A stretch of 64,000 nucleotides of DNA, taken from Burkholderiales bacterium. Its GTDB lineage: Bacteria > Pseudomonadota > Gammaproteobacteria > Burkholderiales > SG8-41. Positions 7,379 to 16,528 of this stretch are shown here, one piece after another. The stretch is from positions 1-64,000 of the forward strand of contig JAIETP010000012.1 of NCBI GenBank assembly GCA_019744975.1. Direction: 5' to 3'. The stretch's first letter is position 1; every line of letters begins with the position of its first letter. The position numbers and the translations under genes are program-made. A model generated the notes under the pieces. The model saw only the letters and a list, made by a program, of their open reading frames with translations. It was not told the origin of the DNA and did not search any database.

Positions 7379-8041
7379 TTGAGTGAAAAAATAGAATTGG
7401 TGGTCTGCGATATGGCCGGCACCACGGTGCGCGATGCCGGTCAGGTGCCGAAGGCCTTCACTTCGGCGCTGGCCGCGCACGGCATTGTCGTGACGCCGCA
7501 GGCGATCAACAGCCTGCGCGGCGCATCGAAACGGCTGGCGATCCTGAACCTGATCCCGGAAGGCGGCGACCGCCAGGCACGTTCAGAACAGGTCTACGCG
7601 ACTTTTGTGCAGCATCTTGCCGCCGTGTTCAAGGGCACCGTCGAAGCGGTTCCCGGTGCGCGTGAGACCATCGATACTTTGCGCAGCCGCGGGGTAAAAG
7701 TGGCGCTGAACACCGGCTTTGACCGCGAAACCACCGACCTGCTGCTCGATGCCCTGGGCTGGCGCAAGAGTGTGGTCGATGCCGTGGTCTGCGGCGATGA
7801 GGTACCGCTGGGTCGGCCGGCGCCGTACATGATTTTTCGCTGCATGGAAGCGACGGGTGTCGTCGATGTGCGCCGCGTCGCCAATGCCGGCGATACCGTG
7901 CTTGATCTGCAGGCAGGGCATAACGCCGGCGTGGCGCTGAACATCGGCGTACTCTCGGGCGCGCATGGCCGCGACCAGATGCAGCCCCAGCCGCATACGC
8001 ATCTGCTGAACAGCATCGCCGATTTGCCGGCGCTGTTGTAG
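7379..8041 (+). CDS. Phosphonatase-like HAD hydrolase
   Basis: A 220-residue haloacid-dehalogenase-family hydrolase. The nucleophile motif is VCDMAGTTV (motif I with the Asp), followed by a cap region, the Thr motif in ALNTGF, and the acidic motif AGDTVLDLQAG. The MAGTTV form is characteristic of phosphonoacetaldehyde-hydrolase-like proteins, but no phosphonate genes are near, so the substrate is open. I choose the TTG start: GGGAG lies 8-9 bases upstream and the length then fits the family. ATG 7352 is the alternative. Confidence 0.8.
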   Translation: MSEKIELVVCDMAGTTVRDAGQVPKAFTSALAAHGIVVTPQAINSLRGASKRLAILNLIPEGGDRQARSEQVYATFVQHLAAVFKGTVEAVPGARETIDTLRSRGVKVALNTGFDRETTDLLLDALGWRKSVVDAVVCGDEVPLGRPAPYMIFRCMEATGVVDVRRVANAGDTVLDLQAGHNAGVALNIGVLSGAHGRDQMQPQPHTHLLNSIADLPALL

Positions 8042-8127
8042 ACCTTAACCGGGCTGCAGCGTTAAGCCGTGATCTGCCTCAACACTGTGCCGCTGAACTT
8101 TTGCGGTGACATCCGACCCAAAGCTCC

Positions 8128-8970
8128 ATGCGCCTTGTTTTCCTGATAATCCTGTTGCTGGCCCCGGCGCTGCTGCCAGCGTACGGTATTACCGCGGCTA
8201 CGGCGGTTGAAACCCGGCCGCCGCAAAAAAAAGCCGCCCCGGCAAAAAAACCGCAGCCCCAGACCGCCCGCAAACCGGTGGTGCCCGGCGCGCCGTCCGT
8301 GGTCACGGCGGTGGGCGCCAACCAGGCCGGTTATGTGCATTACTGGCTGATCACCGCGCCGGACGGCGAGCAGGAAACCCAGGTCGGCATCGAATTGCTG
8401 GACCAGCGCATCGCATGGTCGTTTCCGGGGCTGGGCGTACACCTGGCGCCGTTCATCACCGAGGGCGAAGTCGATGCCAATGGCAAGGTGTTCCGGGTGC
8501 GGCATCTATACGGCCTGCGCCCGTTCGCCAATGACACGGCCATGCGCACCTTGCGCAGCAACCTGCAGCAGCGGATAACGCCGCTGGTGCGCAACCGCGT
8601 GCCTTATTGCGAACTGAACGGGGTCACCGCCGGGCTGTGCATGAGCTGCATGGGTTTTGTGTCGCAAGTGCTGTTTCCGGGCAAGACGCCGGAATACGCG
8701 AATTTTCCGCGTAATTTTCCGCGCGTCGATGGCGAGTATTACCACACCACCGAGGACCTGCTGCTTTATCTGACAGGGCTGAATGCCCTGGCGACCGATG
8801 CGGCGCGCAAACGCCGGCTGGACGCCATTGGCGGGCCGCCGGCATTGCAGGAAGAACTGACCAGGCTGGCGGCGAAGCTGGGCGAACCGCCGGTCGTGGT
8901 TGCGGCAGCAAAACCGCCGCTGAAACGCCGGGCAAGCGCAGCCAAAACCGCGATCAAGCGTCCCGGCTAG
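8128..8970 (+). CDS. Hypothetical exported protein
   Basis: A 280-residue protein I do not recognise. A signal peptide (hydrophobic residues 2-20) is followed by a Lys/Pro/Ala-rich linker (about 30-55), a central domain of about 170 residues, and a basic Lys/Ala-rich tail (KPPLKRRASAAK). The centre has a compact cysteine cluster, YCELNGVTAGLCMSCMGF, that could bind metal or form disulfides. Runs of A (8 and 7 bases) encode the lysine-rich linker and could be prone to slippage. It stands alone between the HAD gene and the convergent pseudouridine synthase. Confidence 0.6.
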   Translation: MRLVFLIILLLAPALLPAYGITAATAVETRPPQKKAAPAKKPQPQTARKPVVPGAPSVVTAVGANQAGYVHYWLITAPDGEQETQVGIELLDQRIAWSFPGLGVHLAPFITEGEVDANGKVFRVRHLYGLRPFANDTAMRTLRSNLQQRITPLVRNRVPYCELNGVTAGLCMSCMGFVSQVLFPGKTPEYANFPRNFPRVDGEYYHTTEDLLLYLTGLNALATDAARKRRLDAIGGPPALQEELTRLAAKLGEPPVVVAAAKPPLKRRASAAKTAIKRPG

Positions 8971-9004
8971 TCAGACCGGAGAACGGCTCAGAACGTTTCG
9001 CGCA

Positions 9005-9742
9005 TTAGAATGTTTCATCTTCGCGCAGGTAGCGCCACTGCCCGACGGGCAGATCACCGAGCATGACGCGGCCGATACGCACCCGTTTCAGCCCGACCAC
9101 GGTGAGGCCGACCATTTCACACATGCGGCGGATCTGGCGTTTTTTGCCCTGGCGCAGCACAAAACGCAGCTGGTCCTTGTTTTGCCAGGACACTTCGGCC
9201 GGGCGCAGTGCCTCGCCGTCGAGGCTCAGGCCGTGGTTCAGCAGTGCCAATCCGTCCTTGCCCGGCTTGCCGGTGACTCGCACCAGATATTCCTTTTCCA
9301 CCCGCGAGTTTTCGCCGATCAGCTGTTTGGCGATGCGTCCATCCTGGGTCAGCACCAGCAATCCGGTGGAGTCGATGTCAAGCCGCCCGGCGGGGGCGAG
9401 GCCGCGCAAATGCCGTGGATCAAAACGCTGTTGCTTGCGGTCGCGCGCGTCGCTGTATTGATTTTCAGCGGTGACCAGGGCGATTGCGGGACGGTAATTT
9501 TTTTCCGGCTGCGCCGAGACGAAACCGATGGGTTTGTTGAGCAGCACGGTGACTCGCGCTTCCTGCTTGTTTTGCGCCGCCGGAGTCAGCGTGATGGTCT
9601 GGGTCGGCAGGATGCGCGTACCGAGTTCGGTGATCGGCACACCGTCGACCAGCACCCAGCCGCGTTCGATATAGCTGTCGGCTTCGCGCCGGGAGCAGAA
9701 ACCTTGCTCCGACATCAGCTTGGACAGGCGGATTTTTTCCAT
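9005..9742 (-). CDS. rluF: 23S rRNA pseudouridine synthase, RluF-like
   Basis: A 245-residue RNA pseudouridine synthase of the RsuA/RluB/RluE/RluF group. It has an N-terminal S4 RNA-binding domain (residues 3-60, [19 protein letters not shown]) and the catalytic motif [14 protein letters not shown] with the essential Asp. The GKKRQIRRM block near 200 is shared by the group. RluF (U2604 of 23S rRNA in E. coli) is the best guess, but other group members are possible. It starts at ATG 9742, with an AT-rich promoter-like region upstream. Confidence 0.82.
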   Translation of the reverse strand: MEKIRLSKLMSEQGFCSRREADSYIERGWVLVDGVPITELGTRILPTQTITLTPAAQNKQEARVTVLLNKPIGFVSAQPEKNYRPAIALVTAENQYSDARDRKQQRFDPRHLRGLAPAGRLDIDSTGLLVLTQDGRIAKQLIGENSRVEKEYLVRVTGKPGKDGLALLNHGLSLDGEALRPAEVSWQNKDQLRFVLRQGKKRQIRRMCEMVGLTVVGLKRVRIGRVMLGDLPVGQWRYLREDETF

Positions 9743-9834
9743 GGCGGCGGGGTTTGCTGCAGCACCGGTGATGGTGCAGCAAAGACATTATTTATAAGTA
9801 TTTGATTTAATTGATAATTTTATTCTGCTGCAAG
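9743..9834. other. AT-rich spacer between hemL and rluF with hairpin
   Basis: Reading leftward after hemL, the spacer is AT-rich (9784-9830) and then holds an imperfect inverted repeat, TTTGCTGCA near 9754 against GGTGCAGCAAA ending at 9783. It probably serves as the rluF promoter region. The last codons of hemL next to it form the perfect palindrome GCAGCAAAGA/TCTTTGCTGC (9842-9861). Confidence 0.4.
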
Positions 9835-11112
9835 TCAAAGTGCAGCAAAGATCTTTGCTGCGGCTTTGATCGTGCGATCGATTTCTGCTGCGCCATGGGC
9901 TGCCGAGACGAATCCCGCTTCATAGGCCGAGGGCGCCAGGTAAACACCTTCGGCGAGCATGGCGTGGAAAAACCGGTTGAAGGCGTCCTTGTCACACTCC
10001 ATGACTTCCGCGTAAGAAGTCGGCGGCGTGGCGCGAAAATACAAGCCGAACATGCCGCCGACGTTGCGCGCTGAAAACGGAATCCGCTGCGTTTGTGCCG
10101 CCTCGGTCAGGCCGCTGCACAACTGGTGGGTCGTGCTGGCGAGTTTGTCGTAAAACCCCGGGGCCTGAATCAGTTTCAGCGTGGCGAGGCCCGCCGCCAC
10201 CGCCACCGGATTGCCGGACAAGGTGCCGGCCTGATACACCGGACCCACCGGGGCCAGGCATTGCATGATGTCGCGGCGGCCGCCGAAGGCGCCCACCGGC
10301 AGGCCGCCGCCGATGACTTTGCCCAGTGTCGTCAGGTCGGGCTTGATGCCGTACAAAGCCTGGGCGCCGCCGAGTGCAACGCGAAAGCCGGTCATCACCT
10401 CATCGAATATCAGCACCGCACCATGCTGCGTGCACAGCTGGCGCAGTAACTCCAGAAAACCCGGCTTGGGTGTGACCAGGTTCATGTTGCCGGCGACGGG
10501 CTCGACAATCACGGCAGCAATTTCACCGCCTTCGCGGGCAAAGGTCGTTTCCAGTCCGGCTTCGTCGTTGTAGTCGAGCACGAGGGTATGCGCAGCGGTT
10601 TCCGCGGGCACGCCGGCGGAGGAGGGCTGGCCGAAGGTCAGCGCACCGGAACCGGCCTTGACCAGCAACGAGTCGGCATGGCCGTGGTAACAGCCTTCAA
10701 ACTTGATGATTTTGCTGCGCCCGGTAAAACCGCGGGCGAGGCGGATCGCGCTCATCGTGGCTTCGGTGCCGGAACTGACCAGCCGCAGCTGGTCCAGCGA
10801 CGGCACCAGTTTGCGCAGCACATCGGCCATTTCGACTTCGGCTTCGGTCGGGGCGCCGAAGGACAGGCCGCGCTCCGCCGCCTGCTGCACGGCGCGGACC
10901 ACGTCGGGATGGGCGTGGCCGCAGATCAGCGGTCCCCAGGAACCGACATAATCAATATAGCTGTTGCCGTCGGCATCCCACACCAGTGGGCCCTTGCCGC
11001 GCTGAAAAAACAACGGCGTACCGCCGACCGACTTGAAGGCGCGCACGGGCGAATTGACGCCGCCGGGAATGGTCAGTTGGGCGTGCTTAAAGAGCTTTTG
11101 ACTTTTTTTCAT
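9835..11112 (-). CDS. hemL: Glutamate-1-semialdehyde 2,1-aminomutase
   Basis: HemL converts glutamate-1-semialdehyde to 5-aminolevulinate, the committed precursor of heme, using pyridoxal phosphate. The 425-residue protein has FDEVMTGFR, the Schiff-base lysine in [18 protein letters not shown], and [16 protein letters not shown] start at ATG 11112 ([11 protein letters not shown]); the longer frame is not family-like. Its first 26 bases overlap the end of thiE, so hemL is translated as the third gene of a thiD-thiE-hemL chain. This is the C5 route; hemF further right supplies a later heme step. Confidence 0.93.
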   Translation of the reverse strand: MKKSQKLFKHAQLTIPGGVNSPVRAFKSVGGTPLFFQRGKGPLVWDADGNSYIDYVGSWGPLICGHAHPDVVRAVQQAAERGLSFGAPTEAEVEMADVLRKLVPSLDQLRLVSSGTEATMSAIRLARGFTGRSKIIKFEGCYHGHADSLLVKAGSGALTFGQPSSAGVPAETAAHTLVLDYNDEAGLETTFAREGGEIAAVIVEPVAGNMNLVTPKPGFLELLRQLCTQHGAVLIFDEVMTGFRVALGGAQALYGIKPDLTTLGKVIGGGLPVGAFGGRRDIMQCLAPVGPVYQAGTLSGNPVAVAAGLATLKLIQAPGFYDKLASTTHQLCSGLTEAAQTQRIPFSARNVGGMFGLYFRATPPTSYAEVMECDKDAFNRFFHAMLAEGVYLAPSAYEAGFVSAAHGAAEIDRTIKAAAKIFAAL

Positions 11113-11737
11113 GGCGGGGCTCGAACAATTTCTGGAATTCACGCGCTGCCGCTGCAACATCGGGCGCGGTAAATACGGCCGATATGACAGCAACCGCGTC
11201 GACGCCGGCGGCAATCAGCTGGGGTGCATTCTGCGGGGTGATGCCACCGATGGCCACCACCGGCAGACGAAACTGTTTTTTTGCACGGGTAATCAAATCC
11301 ACTGGCGGGCGCACGGCATCAGGTTTGACGCTGGAGGCGAAAAAACTGCCGAAAGCGATATGGTCGGCACCGGCAGCCACTGCGCTTTGCGCCAGTTCAA
11401 TGCGGTCGTAACAGGATGCACCCAGCAGTTTGCCCGGGCCAAGCCGCGCCCGCGCCGCGGCGATATCGCCGTCGTCACCGCCCAGGTGCAGGCCGGCGGC
11501 ATCGACGGCCAGCGCGAGGTCGAGGTGATCGTTGATGAGCAGCGGTACATGGAACTCCGTGCAGAGTTGCTGCAGAGCCTGCGCCTGTTCCCGGCGCAAG
11601 GCGGCGGAGGCGGTTTTGTTGCGGTACTGCAGTACGCCGGCGCCACCGGTGAGCGCGGCCCGCACCCGCCGCAGCAGGTCATCCGTATCCGCGAGATCAG
11701 GGGTGATCGCGTAAAGCCCGGCGATCATCATGTTCAC
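11087..11737 (-). CDS. thiE: Thiamine-phosphate synthase
   Basis: ThiE joins HMP-pyrophosphate and the thiazole phosphate to give thiamine phosphate. The 216-residue TIM-barrel protein has [25 protein letters not shown] and the phosphate-binding [11 protein letters not shown]. It starts inside the thiD stop (ATGA overlap, 11734-11737) and runs 26 bases into hemL, making a tightly coupled three-gene unit. Confidence 0.92.
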   Translation of the reverse strand: MNMMIAGLYAITPDLADTDDLLRRVRAALTGGAGVLQYRNKTASAALRREQAQALQQLCTEFHVPLLINDHLDLALAVDAAGLHLGGDDGDIAAARARLGPGKLLGASCYDRIELAQSAVAAGADHIAFGSFFASSVKPDAVRPPVDLITRAKKQFRLPVVAIGGITPQNAPQLIAAGVDAVAVISAVFTAPDVAAAAREFQKLFEPRHEKKSKAL

Positions 11738-12603
11738 GAAGCTTTGTCGCTGCCGCCGCCGCTGTCGCCATCCCCTTCGGCTGCGCCGGACGCGGTTTCA
11801 TCTTCGCGGGCCCAGAACAGGCGGTCGGGAATGTACTGGCCCATGCCCGGGCGGAATGCGAGTTTCAGCGATTGCCAGGTGTATTCCTGCGCGTCACGCA
11901 CCGCTTCCTGGATATCGACCCCGTTGGCGATGGTGGCGGCCAGCGCGGAAGCCAGCGTGCAGCCCGAGCCGTGGTAGTTGCCGGGCAGGCGCGGCCAGGT
12001 GTCGCTGCGCACCACACCCTCGTTGTTGTAGAGCGTGTTGGTGACGTCGCCGGTATGTTCGTGGGTGCCGGTGATCAGCACGTATTCACAACCCGAATCA
12101 AGGATACGTCGCGCGCACTCGGCGAGATCAGGGTTGTCGCCCTCGCTGTCGTCGTCGGCGAGCCGCCGCGCCTCGATGCTGTTCGGGGTGACGATGGTGG
12201 TTTGCGGGATCAGCAATTCGCGGATCGCCGCGAGCATTTCCTCGGAAGCCAGTTCGTCGCCGCGGCCCGAGGCCAGCACCGGGTCGAGGATCAGCGGGAT
12301 TTCCGGATAGTCGGACACCACTTCGGCCACGGCGGCGATGGCTTCGAGGCTGCCCAGCACGCCGATCTTGAATGCCGCCACCGGCATGTCTTCGAGGATG
12401 CAGCGCGCCTGGTCTGCGACCCATTCGCCGTCGATCGGCTGTACTTCATCGACACCCGTGGTGTCCTGGATGGTGATCGCGGTGACTACCGAAACCGGAT
12501 GGCAGCCCATGCTGGCGAGGGTCATGATGTCCGCCTGCAGTCCCGCACCACCGGTGGGATCGGTTGCAGCAAAAACCATGACAATGGGTGGTGAGTCGGT
12601 CAT
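11734..12603 (-). CDS. thiD: Hydroxymethylpyrimidine/phosphomethylpyrimidine kinase
   Basis: ThiD phosphorylates the thiamine pyrimidine HMP and then HMP-P. This ribokinase-family protein (289 residues) has DPTGGAGLQADI near the N-terminus, DPVLASGRGD in the middle and the C-terminal anion hole NYHGSGCTLASALAA with its catalytic Asp position substituted by the GSGC cysteine as is usual for ThiD. An acidic, Ser/Gly-rich tail (about 25 residues) extends beyond the usual family length. It heads the thiD-thiE-hemL unit, divergent from rubredoxin. Confidence 0.92.
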   Translation of the reverse strand: MTDSPPIVMVFAATDPTGGAGLQADIMTLASMGCHPVSVVTAITIQDTTGVDEVQPIDGEWVADQARCILEDMPVAAFKIGVLGSLEAIAAVAEVVSDYPEIPLILDPVLASGRGDELASEEMLAAIRELLIPQTTIVTPNSIEARRLADDDSEGDNPDLAECARRILDSGCEYVLITGTHEHTGDVTNTLYNNEGVVRSDTWPRLPGNYHGSGCTLASALAATIANGVDIQEAVRDAQEYTWQSLKLAFRPGMGQYIPDRLFWAREDETASGAAEGDGDSGGGSDKAS

Positions 12604-12613
12604 GCGCAGAGAT

Positions 12614-12705
12614 TGGGCACTAAGTGGGCACTAAGGGGGGATTAACCAAGGGGGGATCAGCTAGAATGACGCTGTGATTGTAGCTTATTAACCTAGAAGA
12701 CGCTG
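12614..12705. promoter_or_regulatory. Divergent thiD/rubredoxin promoter region with direct repeats
   Basis: Three sets of short repeats lie in about 90 bases: TGGGCACTAAG twice in tandem (12614-12635), GGGGGGAT at 12635 and 12650, and CTAGAATGACGCTG (12661) against CTAGAAGACGCTG (12693). TAGAAT (12662-12667) is a reasonable -10 for the rubredoxin gene, but no good -35 accompanies it. The repeats could be operator sites or simple slippage products. Confidence 0.4.
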
Positions 12706-12891
12706 ATGACCACCGATAACGGGCAGTACAAAAAATACATGTGTTTGATCTGCGGTTACATTTATGACGAAGCCGCGGGAGTGCCGGATGAAGGCATTGC
12801 GCCGGGCACCAAATGGGAAGATGTGCCGATGAACTGGACCTGCCCCGAGTGCGGCGCGCGCAAGGAAGATTTTGAAATGGTGCAGATCTGA
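12706..12891 (+). CDS. Rubredoxin
   Basis: A 61-residue rubredoxin, a small cytoplasmic electron carrier with one iron held by four cysteines. The ligands are in CLICG (residues 13-16) and CPECG (46-49), with the family [12 protein letters not shown] segment between. Partner enzyme unknown; no alkane hydroxylase or rubredoxin reductase is in the window. It is followed 16 bases later by gloA on the same strand. Confidence 0.93.
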   Translation: MTTDNGQYKKYMCLICGYIYDEAAGVPDEGIAPGTKWEDVPMNWTCPECGARKEDFEMVQI

Positions 12892-12907
12892 AGTCTGGAG
12901 TACGCGC

Positions 12908-13300
12908 ATGAGACTGCTGCATACGATGATCCGGGTTGGCGACCTGCAACGGTCGATTGATTTTTATACCCAGGTGCTGGGCATGCGTTTGTTGCGCAAG
13001 TCCGACTATCCCAGCGGCCGCTTTACCAATGCCTTTGTCGGTTATGACGACGAATCACGCGCCGCGGTGCTGGAGCTGACGCACAACTGGGATACAAAAT
13101 CCTATGACATGGGCAGTGGTTTCGGTCATGTCGCCGTTGAAGTCGAGGATGCCTGCAAGGCCTGTGATGCAGTCAAAAAACGCGGCGGCAAGGTTACCCG
13201 CGAACCGGGGCCGATGAAACACGGCACTACGGTGATTGCGTTTGTCGAAGATCCGGACGGGTACAAGATCGAATTCGTGCAGCGTAAAGCCGCAAGCTAG
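12908..13300 (+). CDS. gloA: Lactoylglutathione lyase (glyoxalase I)
   Basis: Glyoxalase I isomerises the hemithioacetal of methylglyoxal and glutathione to lactoylglutathione. The 130-residue length fits the bacterial Ni/Co type. Metal ligands are visible as His in LHTMIRV, Glu in VLELTHNW, His in GFGHVAVEV and Glu near KIEFVQ. ATG 12908 is chosen because GGAG lies 8 bases upstream and the protein then begins [10 protein letters not shown] as in the family. It ends convergently, overlapping the end of rsmA by 4 bases. Confidence 0.93.
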   Translation: MRLLHTMIRVGDLQRSIDFYTQVLGMRLLRKSDYPSGRFTNAFVGYDDESRAAVLELTHNWDTKSYDMGSGFGHVAVEVEDACKACDAVKKRGGKVTREPGPMKHGTTVIAFVEDPDGYKIEFVQRKAAS

Positions 13301-14088
13301 GCTGACGCCGCCACGGCGTCGGCAATCCGCACAAAATCCGCCACTGACAGTTCCTGCGCGCGGGCGCCGGGATCGATATTGAGTCGCGCGAAGTCGGTGT
13401 CGGTAATTACACCCTTCAGCGTATTGCGCAGGGTTTTGCGCCGCTGCGAGAACGCACGTGCGACCACGCTGCTGAACACGGCTTCATCGCGCGCCGGATG
13501 CGGCAAGCTTGCGTATGGCATCAGCCGCACCACGGCGGATTCCACCTTGGGCGCCGGATCGAAGGATTCGGGCGGCACCTCGAACAGCATTTCCATGTCA
13601 AAGCGGTACTGCAGCATCACCGACAGCCTGCTGAATTCCGAATCGCCGGGCGCAGCGACCATGCGTTCGACCACTTCCCGCTGCAGCATGACGTGTACGT
13701 CGCGGATATGGCCGGCGAATTCGGCGAAACGAAACAACAGCGGTGTCGAGATGTTGTAGGGCAGGTTGCCGGCGACACGCAGGTCATGGCCCAGGCTGGC
13801 GAAATCAAATTCCAGCACGTCGCCTTCGTGGATGGTGAGTTGATTGGCGCCATAACGTTCGCGCAGCTGCGCGATCAGGTCACGGTCGATTTCGACGACC
13901 TGCAGGTGGTCGAGCCGGGACAGCAATGGCGCGGTCAGTGCGCCGAGGCCGGGTCCGATTTCGACCAGGTTGTCGCCGCGCTGCGGCGCGATGGCATTGA
14001 CGATGCTGTCAATGATGCCATCGTCGACCAGGAAATTCTGGCCGAAACGTTTACGCGGAATGTGTTTTGCGATGCCTTTCGCGGTCAT
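13297..14088 (-). CDS. rsmA: 16S rRNA (adenine1518-N6/adenine1519-N6)-dimethyltransferase
   Basis: RsmA (KsgA) dimethylates two adjacent adenines near the 3' end of 16S rRNA during small-subunit assembly. The 263-residue protein has [11 protein letters not shown], the SAM motif [11 protein letters not shown] and the catalytic NLPYNIST. Its start overlaps the pdxA stop (ATGA, 14085-14088). The surA-pdxA-rsmA order is a conserved proteobacterial arrangement. Confidence 0.95.
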   Translation of the reverse strand: MTAKGIAKHIPRKRFGQNFLVDDGIIDSIVNAIAPQRGDNLVEIGPGLGALTAPLLSRLDHLQVVEIDRDLIAQLRERYGANQLTIHEGDVLEFDFASLGHDLRVAGNLPYNISTPLLFRFAEFAGHIRDVHVMLQREVVERMVAAPGDSEFSRLSVMLQYRFDMEMLFEVPPESFDPAPKVESAVVRLMPYASLPHPARDEAVFSSVVARAFSQRRKTLRNTLKGVITDTDFARLNIDPGARAQELSVADFVRIADAVAASA

Positions 14089-15083
14089 GCGGCGGCGGTT
14101 TTTTTGCTGCGCAGCGCGAGTTCGGCGGCGAGTTCGATCGCCGCGATCAGGCTTTCGACCTTTGCTTTGCCGCTGCCGGCGAGTTCCAGCGCCGTGCCGT
14201 GATCAACCGAGGTGCGGATGATCGGCAGGCCGAGCGTGATGTTGATGCCGGCGCCGAAGCTGGCGTATTTGAGTACCGGCAGACCCTGATCGTGGTACAT
14301 CGCCAGCACGCAATCACACTGCGCCAAACGCTCCGGCTGGAACAGCGTGTCGGCGGGCAGCGGCCCCGTGAGATCAAAACCTTCCTTGCGCAGGTGTTCC
14401 AGCGCCGGCACGATGATGTCGATTTCCTCGCGGCCGAGGTGTCCCGATTCACCGGCATGCGGATTGAGTCCGGCGACGACGATGCGCGGCCTTGCAATGG
14501 CAAAACGCATGATGAGATCGTGCTGCAACACGCGCAGCGTTTTTTCGATGCTGTCGCGGGTGATCGCCGCAGCGACCTCATGCAGCGCCAGATGAGTGGT
14601 GGCCAGCGCAACACGCATGCCGCCGCCGGCGAGCATCATCACCACCTGCGGCGCGTGAAGCCGTTCAGCCAGAAATTCGGTGTGGCCGGTGAAGGTGATG
14701 CCGGCGTCGTTGATCACCCCTTTGTGCACGGGTGCGGTGGCCATGGCGTCGAAGCCGCCATCGCGACAGCCGTCGGCGGCGATTTCCAGGGTGCGTAGTA
14801 CGTAAGGACTGTTGGCGGAATTGAGCACGCCGGCTTTTGCGGCTTGCGCGAGCGGCACGTGCAGCACTGAAAAATCACCGGCGCGTGCAGCAGGGTTGTA
14901 CTGCGGGAGGGTGCCGGGCAGGCCCAGCCCGCTGGCGCGATCTCGCAGCAGTGTGGCGTCTGCGATGACCACCACCCGTGCCGGCAGCCTGCGCTGCGCC
15001 AGCATCACGCAGAGATCGGGGCCGATGCCCGCAGGTTCACCCGCGGTGACGGCGACCAGAGGTTCTCTGAGCGTGGCGGGCAC
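14085..15083 (-). CDS. pdxA: 4-hydroxythreonine-4-phosphate dehydrogenase
   Basis: PdxA oxidises and decarboxylates 4-phosphohydroxythreonine in DXP-dependent pyridoxal phosphate synthesis. The 332-residue protein has [11 protein letters not shown] at the N-terminus, the metal-binding TGHTEFLAE His, [11 protein letters not shown] and [11 protein letters not shown]. It sits 38 bases after surA on the same strand and overlaps rsmA by 4 bases. Its product, PLP, is the cofactor of HemL and BioA encoded elsewhere in the window. Confidence 0.95.
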   Translation of the reverse strand: MPATLREPLVAVTAGEPAGIGPDLCVMLAQRRLPARVVVIADATLLRDRASGLGLPGTLPQYNPAARAGDFSVLHVPLAQAAKAGVLNSANSPYVLRTLEIAADGCRDGGFDAMATAPVHKGVINDAGITFTGHTEFLAERLHAPQVVMMLAGGGMRVALATTHLALHEVAAAITRDSIEKTLRVLQHDLIMRFAIARPRIVVAGLNPHAGESGHLGREEIDIIVPALEHLRKEGFDLTGPLPADTLFQPERLAQCDCVLAMYHDQGLPVLKYASFGAGINITLGLPIIRTSVDHGTALELAGSGKAKVESLIAAIELAAELALRSKKTAAA

Positions 15084-15121
15084 GGAACAATCCTTTTAAC
15101 CCATTGTTTTTATTTAATATT

Positions 15122-16435
15122 CTATTCGAGGCGTTGTTCGACATAGGCGCGGTCGCGCAACTGCCGCACCCATTCCTGGTAGGCCTCGTCGGTCTTGCGT
15201 TCGCGCAAGGCCTGGCGCGCGTTCATGCGCTGGCCTTCGCGCGTCATGTCCTGTTTGCGGCGTTCCTGTACTTCGATCAAATGCCAGCCGAAGGGACTGC
15301 GCACCGGTGCGCTGATTTCACCGATTTTCAAGGCATTCATCGCCTGTTCGAATTCCGGCACGGTGTCGCCGGGGTTCAGCCAGCCCAAGTCGCCGCCGCG
15401 GGCTGCGCTGCCGTCCTCGGAGCGGGCACGCGCCAGTTCGGCGAAATCGGCTTTGTTGTCGAGGCGTTCCTTCAGCGTCAGCAGGCGGTTGCGCGCCTCG
15501 GTTTCCGCCACCAGTTCGTTGGTCTTGATCAGAATATGGCGCGCACGGGTTTGCTGCACGATGATCGGCGTCTGTCCGCCGCGACGTTCATTGAGTTTGA
15601 GGATATGGAAGCCGTTGGGACTGCGCAGCAATTCGTCGGTGATGGCGCCTGCCTTCATCGGCCGCAAGGCATCGAGGAACAGCGACGGCAGACGTTTGCT
15701 CTCGCGCCAGCCGAGCAGGCCGCCTTGCAGTGCCTCAGGGGCGTCCGAGAATGCCGCGGCCACCTGGCGGAAATCGGCGCCGCCCTTCAGTTGCGCCAAT
15801 GCCTGTTCCGCCCGTGCACGGCGGGTCTGTAACTGCTCCGGCGTGGCGTTTTCCGGCACGGCGACGAGGATATGCGACAGGTTGAATTCGTCGTCACGCC
15901 CCGTCTGTGCCAGCTGGGCCTGCAAAAAGTTGTCGATTTCGGTTTCGGTGATGACGATTTTCTGCGCGACTTCGCGCTCGCGCAGCCGTGACATCGTGAT
16001 TTCATTGCGGATATCTTCGCGGAATTTTTCAAAAGGCACGCCGTCCTTTTCCAGCGTCGCGCGCAATTGCGCCAGGGTCAGTTTGTTTTCGCTGGCGATC
16101 CGCTCCAGCGCCCGGTCAAGTTCCGTGGGATCGAGGCGCAACCCGATGTCGCGGGCGTGCTGCAGCTGCACCCGGTCGTTGATCAAACGCTCGATCAACT
16201 GACGTTCGATGGCTTCACGCGGCGGCGGTGGCGTCCCCTGCTGGCGCAACTGGCGAAAAGCGAAGTCCACCCGGGCATTGAGTTCCTGCTGGGTGATGAC
16301 CTCATCGTTGACGACGGCAACAATCCGGTCGACGACGACGATTTGCCGCGGTTTCGCGGTTTGCTGGCCCCAGGCGGAGACGCCAGGCAGCAGGGCTGCG
16401 AGCAAGGCGCAGGACAGCAGGATTCGGAGTGGCAT
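15122..16435 (-). CDS. surA: Periplasmic chaperone / peptidyl-prolyl isomerase SurA
   Basis: SurA escorts unfolded outer-membrane proteins, including LptD, across the periplasm. From the chosen start (MPLRILL) it has a signal peptide ending near SAWG, an N-terminal chaperone region, and two parvulin-type domains (HILVAVPE onward and HILIKTNE onward). The upstream frame adds ten residues (MDTSEMSGSR) that are not signal-like. It lies between lptD and pdxA, the standard order. Confidence 0.93.
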   Translation of the reverse strand: MPLRILLSCALLAALLPGVSAWGQQTAKPRQIVVVDRIVAVVNDEVITQQELNARVDFAFRQLRQQGTPPPPREAIERQLIERLINDRVQLQHARDIGLRLDPTELDRALERIASENKLTLAQLRATLEKDGVPFEKFREDIRNEITMSRLREREVAQKIVITETEIDNFLQAQLAQTGRDDEFNLSHILVAVPENATPEQLQTRRARAEQALAQLKGGADFRQVAAAFSDAPEALQGGLLGWRESKRLPSLFLDALRPMKAGAITDELLRSPNGFHILKLNERRGGQTPIIVQQTRARHILIKTNELVAETEARNRLLTLKERLDNKADFAELARARSEDGSAARGGDLGWLNPGDTVPEFEQAMNALKIGEISAPVRSPFGWHLIEVQERRKQDMTREGQRMNARQALRERKTDEAYQEWVRQLRDRAYVEQRLE

Positions 16436-16510
16436 GCGGGATCCAGACATTTCAGAGGTATCCAAATTACTTAAACATGAACGTGACCGGCTTGAGCGGA
16501 TTAAAACGAA

Positions 16511-16528
16511 GGCCGGCCTCAGGCCGGC
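16511..16528 (-). terminator. Hairpin at the end of lptD
   Basis: GGCCGGCCT and AGGCCGGC pair around a single base directly after, and touching, the lptD stop codon. Read leftward it is followed by TTCGTTTTAA, a weak T-rich tract. It may be a weak terminator or a processing hairpin between lptD and surA. Confidence 0.4.

Noticed and set aside
9842-9861. Perfect 20-base palindrome at the end of hemL as an operator
   Set aside because: It falls in conserved C-terminal codons and is readily explained by the encoded Ala-Lys-Ile-Phe-Ala sequence; no second copy was seen.
12604-12705. TPP riboswitch upstream of thiD
   Set aside because: The region is too short and lacks the conserved CUGAGA and ACCUGA type segments.
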